DNA of 64,000 nt from Sphingobacterium sp. UGAL515B_05 (GTDB lineage Bacteria > Bacteroidota > Bacteroidia > Sphingobacteriales > Sphingobacteriaceae). Where the stretch lies: the NCBI RefSeq assembly GCF_033097525.1, contig NZ_CP109907.1, positions 4,154,001-4,218,000 on the forward strand, in the 5' to 3' direction. Shown here piece after piece: positions 57,492-64,000 of the stretch. A program made the position numbers and the translations under genes. Every line of letters begins with the position of its first letter. Position 1 is the first letter of the stretch. Below the pieces are notes generated by a model. The model had not been told where the DNA came from, did no database searches, and saw nothing but the letters and a program-made list of their open reading frames with translations.

Positions 57492-57965
57492 ATGAAAATA
57501 ACATTACTTTGTATAGGTAAGACGGATGAGAAATACCTTATTGAAGGTATTGAAAAGTATATTAAGCGATTAAAGTTTTATGTGAACTTCAATATTGTCG
57601 TTATTCCCGACATCAAGAATGTCAAGAATCTTTCTGCCGAACAGCAAAAAGATAAAGAGGCTTTGCTGATTTTAAAACAGCTACAGCCACAAGATTTAGT
57701 TGTGCTGTTAGATGAACATGGAAAAGAATTTCGCTCGTTGGAGTTTTCTGCTTATTTAGAGAGAATGATGATACAAAGTGTTCAACACCTGGTGTTTATT
57801 ATTGGTGGCCCTTATGGGTTTGACCAAAAAATTTACGATCGGGCGAAGTCAAAAATCTCTTTATCGAAGATGACGTTTTCGCACCAAATGATTCGTTTGT
57901 TTTTTACAGAACAGCTTTATCGTGCTTTTTCCATCATGAAGGGGGAACCTTATCATCACGAATAA
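57492..57965 (+). CDS. rlmH: 23S rRNA (pseudouridine1915-N3)-methyltransferase
   Basis: This 157-residue SPOUT methyltransferase is full length. It has ITLLCIGKTDEKYLIEGIE, LDEHGKEFRSLEFSAYL, FIIGGPYGFDQKIYDRAK (the SAM knot loop), and the invariant C-terminus QLYRAFSIMKGEPYHHE. It modifies the helix 69 loop of 23S rRNA. Confidence 0.97.
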   Translation: MKITLLCIGKTDEKYLIEGIEKYIKRLKFYVNFNIVVIPDIKNVKNLSAEQQKDKEALLILKQLQPQDLVVLLDEHGKEFRSLEFSAYLERMMIQSVQHLVFIIGGPYGFDQKIYDRAKSKISLSKMTFSHQMIRLFFTEQLYRAFSIMKGEPYHHE

Positions 57966-57991
57966 TATGGAAAAAAGTCCGTAACTTCATC

Positions 57992-58138
57992 ATGAATAAA
58001 AACAAGCTTATGAATTTGCCCAACAAACGAGATTATCACTATAAAAGTGACGAAGGAGAGAAAAATAGCCAATTGAATAAATACATTATGATTGCTTGTA
58101 TTATTATCGTAATCGTATTGGCCTATTTGTTCGCATAG
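57992..58138 (+). CDS. small single-pass membrane protein (48 aa)
   Basis: This 48-residue frame starts 27 bp after rlmH. It has a hydrophilic, charged N-terminal half (NLPNKRDYHYKSDEGEKN) and one C-terminal membrane helix (YIMIACIIIVIVLAYLF). The ratio of soluble to membrane parts and the position suggest a real tail-anchored protein co-transcribed with rlmH, but no family is recognised. Confidence 0.55.
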   Translation: MNKNKLMNLPNKRDYHYKSDEGEKNSQLNKYIMIACIIIVIVLAYLFA

Positions 58139-58526
58139 TTTAATACCCTTCCATACGGATCGAGTAAAAGAAATAAATCTCTTACTTAATATCCGTATGG
58201 AGGATATCAGCAGATGATTTTAATAAATTTAATGAATTGTCTAAGCAAGAACGCTTAATTTTTGGGAGAAGATTGGCAGGTTTTGCGCGTTCTTTTTGGG
58301 GCGGTGTTGTTTACGAATCCCCAGTTGGTCATATAGAACGACAAGGGGTTAATTTCTAATAATTTTTTCATTTTTTCTTTTTTTACCATATAATAATTTA
58401 TTGATTTGCTAGTAAATGATCAATAATCAAGCCAAACTATATTTTTGTCATATTCTAAAAGAAATATAGTAAATAAGGTCAACAAAAAATAGTTGAAAGT
58501 ATGTTTTTTTAGGGCCAGACAAAAAA
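58139..58526. other. intergenic region with a hairpin and possible gene remnant
   Basis: CCATACGGAT (58151-58160) is the inverse of ATCCGTATGG (58191-58200), forming a hairpin with a 30-nt loop. After it, an open frame to about 58361 reads SKQERLIFGRRLAGFARSFW without an ATG, which looks like a decayed gene fragment. No clear gene is present. Confidence 0.35.
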
Positions 58527-58555
58527 AACGCAGCTCGTTTGAGAGGAGCTGCGTT
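58527..58555 (-). terminator. intrinsic terminator after the sugar dehydrogenase
   Basis: AACGCAGCTC (58527-58536) pairs with its inverse (58546-58555). On the minus strand the hairpin is followed by a T-run (the A8 at 58521-58528 on the plus strand), just past the stop codon. Confidence 0.85.
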
Positions 58556-58567
58556 GAATCGATATAT

Positions 58568-59821
58568 TTATTTTTTATCAATTTTATATAATTTTCCGAT
58601 ATCGGTGATAGCGTAAAGCGCGCCATCTTTGCCCTGTGTGATATCCCGGAACCGTTGTCCTTCATTACCTAGTAGACGTTCTTCTCCAACCACTTTATTA
58701 TCCTTAAGTATGATTCTGGCAATGTGCATGCTGCTTAGACCACAAATAAAGAGATTATTCTTCCATTCAGGAATATTTTGTCCGGTATAGAAAGTAATTC
58801 CGCTAGGGGAGAGTACAGGATCCCAATAATAAACAGGTTGTTCCAGGCCGTCTTTTTGTTGTATGCCTTCACCAACCTTATCGCCTTTATATTCTATACC
58901 ATACGTAATCGTCGGCCAGCCATAGTTCTTACCAGCTTCAATTCGGTTCAGCTCGTCGCCGCCCCGTGGACCAAATTCGGTTTCCCAAAGATCGCCAGTT
59001 TCAGGATGTAAGGCAAGTCCCTGTGGATTACGATGTCCATAACTGTAAATTTCCGGACGTGCATTTGCCTTGCCTATAAATGGATTCCCAGGGGCAGGCT
59101 GTCCATCAGTGGTGATACGTAAGATCTTGCCTAATGCTGCATTTAGATCCTGTGCCAATGGTCTTGTGACCAAATCAGATCTTTCACCCGTACTCAAAAT
59201 AATATTTCCATCTTTATCAAAGATAATACGGCCACCATAATGCAGATTCCCTTTATGAGCAGGAGTAGCTTGGTAGATAACCTTAGCACCTTCTATCGAT
59301 TTCTCGTCTGCAGACAGTTTTCCTTTCGCAACAGCGGTCAAAGTTCCAGCAGCGGTATTATCAGAGAAAACCCAATATATCATACGGTTTGACTCGAAGT
59401 TTGGATCAAGACGTAATCCCAAAAGCCCACCTTGTCCACTGCTATTGACTTGAGGTAAACCTTTAATTGGTTCACTTAATTTACCATCTGCCGTAGCAAT
59501 GCGAAAATCACCTTCTTTTTCTGAGATTAATAATCGGCCATCCGGTAGCGCAGTTATACCCCAAGGGGATTTTAATCCCTCGGCAATTACTTTACCTTCG
59601 AACGGTGTGCTTGTCTTTGCACCATTAATTCTGGTTTGTCCAGGAAACGCTGGTTTATAATTCGTGTTTGCCTTTTGTGTTTCTACCGGAGGATAACTTG
59701 TTGTGTCAGTTGCAGCATTTGCACTGCTATCCGAACTTGAACTTGAATTTGCATGGTTGGAATTACATGCAGTTAATCCTAAAGATACTGTTAAGAGGCT
59801 TATTGTTAGTTTGGTTTTCAT
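58568..59821 (-). CDS. PQQ-dependent sugar dehydrogenase, lipoprotein
   Basis: This 417-residue protein has a lipoprotein signal (LTVSLGLTACNSN, Cys at about residue 19) and a Ser-rich linker. A six-bladed beta-propeller of the glucose/sorbosone dehydrogenase family follows (PWGITALPDGRLLISEKEG, GQGGLLGLRLDPNF, YGGRIIFDKDGNIILSTGER, YGHRNPQGLALHPETG, GPRGGDELN, GKNYGWPTITYG). Such enzymes oxidise sugars in the periplasm with PQQ, though many homologues have no proven PQQ or substrate. No PQQ synthesis gene is nearby. Confidence 0.88.
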   Translation of the reverse strand: MKTKLTISLLTVSLGLTACNSNHANSSSSSDSSANAATDTTSYPPVETQKANTNYKPAFPGQTRINGAKTSTPFEGKVIAEGLKSPWGITALPDGRLLISEKEGDFRIATADGKLSEPIKGLPQVNSSGQGGLLGLRLDPNFESNRMIYWVFSDNTAAGTLTAVAKGKLSADEKSIEGAKVIYQATPAHKGNLHYGGRIIFDKDGNIILSTGERSDLVTRPLAQDLNAALGKILRITTDGQPAPGNPFIGKANARPEIYSYGHRNPQGLALHPETGDLWETEFGPRGGDELNRIEAGKNYGWPTITYGIEYKGDKVGEGIQQKDGLEQPVYYWDPVLSPSGITFYTGQNIPEWKNNLFICGLSSMHIARIILKDNKVVGEERLLGNEGQRFRDITQGKDGALYAITDIGKLYKIDKK

Positions 59822-59993
59822 TATCTGTGACTTGTTTTTGGTCTGATTATCTGCTTGAAGATATCAAAAATTAATGAAATATTATTTTTCAGAATGTAAT
59901 AATATGATTATACATATAACCAGTTAATACGTTAAAAGAGCAATGTTAGCGCTGTTGAATTGTTATGTTGAATCTGTAATTATATATAAGGTG

Positions 59994-60239
59994 TTACTTT
60001 TCTCCTAAACAGTTTTTTACGATCCGCTCGAGCTCAATATCCTTGTTTACATAATAATCACTTACATCTAGAATGGTGTTTGTGTTTAAATTGTAGATAC
60101 ACACAGGTACATAGTCGGGCTGAGCAGAGGTCTCGAAAGTCTTAAAATAATCTGCACTTTCCTGAATACTTGAAAATTCTTTGGATTCGCAATGCTGTGT
60201 CTCCTGATTATAAGCAATGGTTATAAAGTTCTTTTTCAT
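59994..60239 (-). CDS. uncharacterised small protein (81 aa)
   Basis: This 81-residue soluble protein (MKKNFITIAYNQETQHCES...) has no signal peptide or membrane segment and two cysteines. I recognise no family. It is a plausible gene because it has a clean ATG, balanced composition and an isolated position. Nothing in the neighbourhood indicates a role. Confidence 0.55.
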   Translation of the reverse strand: MKKNFITIAYNQETQHCESKEFSSIQESADYFKTFETSAQPDYVPVCIYNLNTNTILDVSDYYVNKDIELERIVKNCLGEK

Positions 60240-60310
60240 TGTACTTGCCTTTTTATCAGAATAACGAAAATTAGGAAGTAAAAGTTTTAAAAATCATTGC
60301 CTTTTATTTT

Positions 60311-61135
60311 TTAAACACTGATGTGGCTTGCGGCTATCGGCTGTCCAAAAAATATCTTAGCTTTACTCTCAAAGTCTCTCGGATCATCTGTGGTATAAAA
60401 GGCCAGTTGGCCATTTTGCGAACAAATTGTTTCAATTTCTTGATGTCGGTCAAGATATTCTTTTAAGCTATTGGCTACAATAGGTCCCTGGGAGATGATC
60501 GTTATATTACTTGGTGTATATTTTTGGATTACCGGTAGCAACAACGGATAATGGGTGCAAGCAAGCACAATGGTATCGATCTGATCGGATTGCTGCAAAA
60601 GTTCCCGTAAGTCCTTTTCAACAAAATAATGAGCGCCCTCAGTATTGATCTCGTTGTTTTCTACCAGAGGGACCCAAAAAGGACAGTCATGTTGAAAAAC
60701 CTCTATTTCTGGATTGAATTTGTGTATTTCTATTTTATAGGATTCGGATTTCACCGTTCCTGTAGTGGCTAAAATACCTATCTTGTTGGTTTTCGTGAAA
60801 TTGTGTACGATTTCGGTAGTGGGTCTGATGACGCCAAGGACTTTCTTTCCAGGGGGAAGATCATGTTGTTGAATAGTCCTTAAGGCTTTTGCAGAGGCTG
60901 TATTACATGCCAGGATGACAAGATTACAACCTAGGTCAAATAATTTAAATACACATTGTTTGGTGTAATTATAAACGGTCTCAAAGGATCTTGTACCGTA
61001 TGGAACACGGGCGTTATCGCCTAAATAGATATAATCGTATTGCGGTAAAAGTTGTTGAATTTCCTTAAATACGGAGAGTCCCCCATAACCGGAATCAAAA
61101 ATACCAATCGGACCTGATTTTGATAGATTATCCAT
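60311..61135 (-). CDS. murI: glutamate racemase
   Basis: This 274-residue enzyme makes D-glutamate for peptidoglycan. Catalytic cysteines lie in VILACNTASAKAL and VLACTHYPLLLP, and the N-terminal IGIFDSGYGGLSVFKE is diagnostic. It is full length. Its ATG lies exactly at the 3' end of a 17-bp perfect inverted repeat (61135-61176), which could cover the start codon in a read-through transcript. Confidence 0.95.
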   Translation of the reverse strand: MDNLSKSGPIGIFDSGYGGLSVFKEIQQLLPQYDYIYLGDNARVPYGTRSFETVYNYTKQCVFKLFDLGCNLVILACNTASAKALRTIQQHDLPPGKKVLGVIRPTTEIVHNFTKTNKIGILATTGTVKSESYKIEIHKFNPEIEVFQHDCPFWVPLVENNEINTEGAHYFVEKDLRELLQQSDQIDTIVLACTHYPLLLPVIQKYTPSNITIISQGPIVANSLKEYLDRHQEIETICSQNGQLAFYTTDDPRDFESKAKIFFGQPIAASHISV

Positions 61136-61176
61136 AACACAATGTTATAAGCTCCTGCACTTATAACATTGTGTTA
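61135..61176 (-). terminator. 17-bp-stem hairpin adjoining the murI start codon
   Basis: Arms 61135-61151 and 61160-61176 are perfectly complementary with an 8-nt loop. On the minus strand the hairpin follows the GH125 stop by 12 nt and ends on the first base of the murI ATG. It could be a Rho-independent stop without a good T-run, or a translation-control hairpin. Confidence 0.6.
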
Positions 61177-61188
61177 CAAGATTCAGAA

Positions 61189-62604
61189 TTATTGAAGCAA
61201 AGATGGTTTCTCTTTATATATTTTCCAAATTAATTCGCCAAATAATGTATTTGTCCAAGCAAACCAATGCCTTGTGAATTTTTTAGGATCGTTTTTATGA
61301 AAAGACTCATGCATAAATCCAGTTCCACCATGCGTATTGACGAGCGTTTTAATGCAATTACGAATCTCATCATCATTTGTTGAGGTCTGCGCCCGCATAA
61401 TAATGGACATCGGCCAGATCATATCTCTTCCTATGTGAGGTCCACCAATGCCTTCCGCTGCCGTTCCCTTAAAAAAGAATGGATTTTTATCAGACAAAAC
61501 AAAGTTACGCGTACGTTGGTAAACTTCGTTATTTAGATCTACAGCCCCTAAATATGGTAGGGCCAACAAACTAGGGATATTTGCATCATCCATCATAAGA
61601 TGGCTCGAAAAACCGTCTACCTCAAAAGCATATATCCGGCCCAGTGTCGGGTGGTCGATGATACCATATTTATTGACTGCTGCTTCGACCTCATTGGCAA
61701 GCGCTTCCATTTTTGCAGCGAGTTCATGTTCATTTTTAACTTTTTTCAAAATTTCGGCAGACTGTCTAAGGCTAACAATCGCAAATAAGTTGGATGGAAT
61801 TAAAAATGAGAAAATAGTTGAATCGTCTGAAGGTCGAAAACTGGAGCAGATCAAACCAACTGGATTTACAGGATATCCGAAGCCGTCGACCTGTAATGTG
61901 TCGGATCCTCTGGAGGTTGTTCGCTCAAATTTATATGGGCCTAGGCTATCTTTACGTTGTTGCTCAACGAAAGTCTGATATATTTTATGTTGTGCTTCTA
62001 ACCATTCTTCATTAAATGGACTGCTGTCATTTGTTTCTTTCCAATAATGATAAGCTAATCGAATTGGATAACACAATGAATCAATTTCCCATTTTCGTTC
62101 ATGGATTCCAGGTTTCATATTTGTGTGATCATTGAACCATTCGCCTTTTTTTGTTGGATCGTTATAAAATGCATTGGCATAGGGATCAATATTGATGCAT
62201 TTACTCTGTTTTTGGATTAAGCCAACAATAAGATCCTGAAGCTTTTTGTCCTTCTTCATAAAAGGGAGGTATGGCCATACCTGCGCACTACTGTCGCGCA
62301 ACCACATCGCATCAATATCCCCTGTAATCACATAGGTATAATTTCTTCCGTTTTGGACATAAGGAAATACAGTCGTATCTAGGGTATTAGGAAAGCAGTT
62401 GTTAAATAACCAAGCCAATTCCTTATTTTTAACATTTTTCTGAAATTCTACAATGGCATCTTCGATTACCTTGCTCGAGAAAAGTCTTTTCTCTCTCGCT
62501 GTCCGTACAGTGGGAAAAGAATGTTCTTGAGCAAATGAAAATTTGCTTGTAAGTGCACCTGCGGTTAACAGGGTTGCGTTTTGGATAAATGTTCTGCGTT
62601 TCAT
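61189..62604 (-). CDS. glycoside hydrolase family 125 (exo-alpha-1,6-mannosidase type)
   Basis: This 471-residue protein begins with an export signal of the twin-arginine/secretory type (MKRRTFIQNATLLTAGALTS, cleavage before QEHSF). The (alpha/alpha)6 barrel of GH125 shows ITGDIDAMWLRDSSAQVWPYLPF, SFRPSDDSTIFSFLIPSNLF, and GPHIGRDMIWPMSIIMRA. GH125 enzymes remove terminal alpha-1,6-mannose from glycans and act in the periplasm or outside the cell. No SusC/D genes are adjacent. Confidence 0.92.
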   Translation of the reverse strand: MKRRTFIQNATLLTAGALTSKFSFAQEHSFPTVRTAREKRLFSSKVIEDAIVEFQKNVKNKELAWLFNNCFPNTLDTTVFPYVQNGRNYTYVITGDIDAMWLRDSSAQVWPYLPFMKKDKKLQDLIVGLIQKQSKCINIDPYANAFYNDPTKKGEWFNDHTNMKPGIHERKWEIDSLCYPIRLAYHYWKETNDSSPFNEEWLEAQHKIYQTFVEQQRKDSLGPYKFERTTSRGSDTLQVDGFGYPVNPVGLICSSFRPSDDSTIFSFLIPSNLFAIVSLRQSAEILKKVKNEHELAAKMEALANEVEAAVNKYGIIDHPTLGRIYAFEVDGFSSHLMMDDANIPSLLALPYLGAVDLNNEVYQRTRNFVLSDKNPFFFKGTAAEGIGGPHIGRDMIWPMSIIMRAQTSTNDDEIRNCIKTLVNTHGGTGFMHESFHKNDPKKFTRHWFAWTNTLFGELIWKIYKEKPSLLQ

Positions 62605-62799
62605 GCTTATTAGGGCTATTTTTTATGATATAAGGTTATTTACTGATATGCAAGATATAAATATTTTTGAATAAAAGGAATAGCAAATACGATTTAGCAT
62701 GATAAAATTGACTGAACATATGAATAAAGTCAATTTTATTCGGTTAATTTGCGTTTAGGAATGCATTTTGCTAGAAAAAATAATCTTTGAAATAATTTT

Positions 62800-64000
62800 A
62801 TGAGGCTTAATATAACAAAAAATAATAATTTACTCCGAATTGTACTGGCAAGCATGGGAGTAGGTATTACCTTCGGAGGTTTTGCCCAGATTAAGAGTCA
62901 GCCCTATTCGTATCATTTTTATCAAAAAATGAACGATGCGGTTTATTCTACTGAAACGAGGATGCATACCTCTGCCAAACCATTCGTCATAAAAGACTCT
63001 TTATTGTTAGCCAAGTTTGATTCGATCCAATCCAATAAACCCGTTTCTTCATCCAATTGGTTTATGCGGAAGATTTTTAACGAACATCTTGTGCAGGTTG
63101 AGAAAGACGACTACACATTCTATGCTGATTTTTTACCGGATCTTTATATTGGAAAGGACATGTTAGGCGACAAACGTCGAACATGGATGAATAGTCGGGG
63201 ATTTCAGGTGGGATTGAATGTGGGGAATAAATTTACATTCAATACTTCTGCTTTTGAAAGTCAAGCCGTCTTTCCCAAATATCTGGATGATTATATTGTT
63301 GCGCACAAAGTTATTCCCGGGCAAGGAAATACAAAATTTCAGTCCAAGAATAAAATGGACTGGATGTATGCGACAGCCAGTATGACTTATGATGCGCATA
63401 AGTATATTCAGGCAACTTTGGCCTATGACAAAAACTTTATTGGGGATGGGTATCGATCGATGCTTTTATCGGACTTTTCCTCAAACTATGCGCATTTGAA
63501 ATTGACTGGGACCATAGGGAATGTTCAATATACTTCGATTTGGGCCTATATGAATGATCCGACGCATCCTAGACAGGATTTGACCGGTACAATACCTATG
63601 GAAGGGCAGAATAATACGCGTTTAGGAGACGGAAAGAAATGGGGAGCTTTTCAATATCTTGATTGGAATGTTACCAATAAATTATCTGTTGGTTTCTTCC
63701 AGTCTGTGGTCTGGGCAGCTCAAGATGAAGGCGGAAAAAGAGGTTTTGATTTTAGTTATATAAGTCCAATTATTTTTATACGACCTGTTGAAAGTAATAA
63801 TCGTACTTCGCCTGATAAAATGTTTTTAGGGTTGACCTCTAAATATAAATTACCTTATAGATTGACTGCCTACGGACAGTTTTTACTGGGTGAATTTACA
63901 GCGAAAGAGTTCTTTGCTGGGAATGGATATGCGCACAACAAATGGGGAGCCCAACTTGGTGTAAGAGGATATGATGTGTTTGGCGTTAAGAACTTGAATT
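62800..64000 (+). CDS. RemB-like outer-membrane/gliding-type protein (cut by window edge)
   Basis: The frame is open from ATG 62800 to the window end (at least 400 residues). It begins with a signal peptide (LASMGVGITFGGFA, cleavage before QIKSQ). The rest is rich in amphipathic strands, with KNFIGDGYRSMLLSDFSSNY, LKLTGTIGNVQYTSIWAYM and FDFSYISPIIFIRPVE. These resemble RemB of Flavobacterium gliding motility and Wzi-like capsule assembly barrels. The C-terminus is missing. Gliding in this organism is not shown; it may serve polysaccharide attachment. Confidence 0.8.
   Translation, partial: MRLNITKNNNLLRIVLASMGVGITFGGFAQIKSQPYSYHFYQKMNDAVYSTETRMHTSAKPFVIKDSLLLAKFDSIQSNKPVSSSNWFMRKIFNEHLVQVEKDDYTFYADFLPDLYIGKDMLGDKRRTWMNSRGFQVGLNVGNKFTFNTSAFESQAVFPKYLDDYIVAHKVIPGQGNTKFQSKNKMDWMYATASMTYDAHKYIQATLAYDKNFIGDGYRSMLLSDFSSNYAHLKLTGTIGNVQYTSIWAYMNDPTHPRQDLTGTIPMEGQNNTRLGDGKKWGAFQYLDWNVTNKLSVGFFQSVVWAAQDEGGKRGFDFSYISPIIFIRPVESNNRTSPDKMFLGLTSKYKLPYRLTAYGQFLLGEFTAKEFFAGNGYAHNKWGAQLGVRGYDVFGVKNLN

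Noticed and set aside
1..64000. Defence island, prophage or secondary-metabolite cluster
   Set aside because: No restriction, CBASS, retron, phage structural, integrase or biosynthetic megasynthase genes were recognised; apart from one insertion sequence the window is core genome.

Overview
The window is a 64 kb chromosomal segment of a Bacteroidota bacterium, most probably a Sphingobacteriaceae member close to Sphingobacterium. This rests on the protein families present (DUF2851, DUF3078, DUF4199, DUF3857/transglutaminase, YARHG lipoprotein, RemB-like outer-membrane protein, ISAon1-type transposon), on many TAnnTTTG -7 promoter boxes with a TTG at -33, and on the general lack of Shine-Dalgarno dependence. 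No database search was run; all family names come from sequence recognition.

Layout. 1-5030 is a leucine/ketone-body catabolism cluster: the end of an acetoacetyl-CoA synthetase, a methylcrotonyl-type carboxyltransferase, and an operon of acyl-CoA dehydrogenase, HMG-CoA lyase and a crotonase. 6207-9103 is a four-gene ABC exporter/GntR operon with a palindromic operator at its start. 9199-12534 holds an orphan LacI regulator, a small lipoprotein, and a complete ISAon1-like insertion sequence with 8-bp target duplications inserted into tRNA-Lys-derived repeat debris next to an intact tRNA-Lys(TTT). 12650-17507 carries prmC and ribD (divergent), DUF2851, an ankyrin protein and ubiX, whose leader holds a terminator hairpin. 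17723-22461 begins with a dihydroorotase-like protein that has lost three metal ligands, followed by two uncharacterised proteins and two glycosyltransferases. 22549-25642 holds a coupled pair with TTG starts, a mini membrane protein, ispD and queA. 25827-28632 encodes an ABC permease, a DUF2306 protein and a YARHG lipoprotein.

28728-31085 is hisG-hisD preceded by a promoter and a 21-codon histidine-rich leader peptide, which was not annotated and implies transcription attenuation. 31468-34533 holds PAP2, an oxidoreductase and an exported protein. 34635-39136 has queE divergent from thrS-infC-rpmI-rplT; a nearly perfect 35-bp-arm palindrome lies between them. 39389-46020 carries a DUF3060 protein, a large transglutaminase-like membrane protein, rimK with its retropepsin-like partner, purM and a hypoxanthine-DNA glycosylase. 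46118-49470 has SPFH with a tiny RHH partner, pepE and mgtE. 49694-53991 is a leftward run (ClC channel, DUF423, elaA, yqeY, SDR, ubiE/menG). A cluster of DnaA-box-like nonamers lies in the gap before dnaB (54374). The rest has DUF3078, rlmH, a PQQ-type sugar dehydrogenase, murI, a GH125 mannosidase and a truncated RemB-like outer-membrane protein.

Most of the window is core metabolism. I found no CRISPR array, prophage or recognised defence island. The best candidates for undescribed biology are the his leader, the pseudo-dihydroorotase, the giant palindrome, the DnaA-box cluster, the ubiX leader, and a group of genes whose -7 boxes abut the start codon, which implies leaderless mRNAs.
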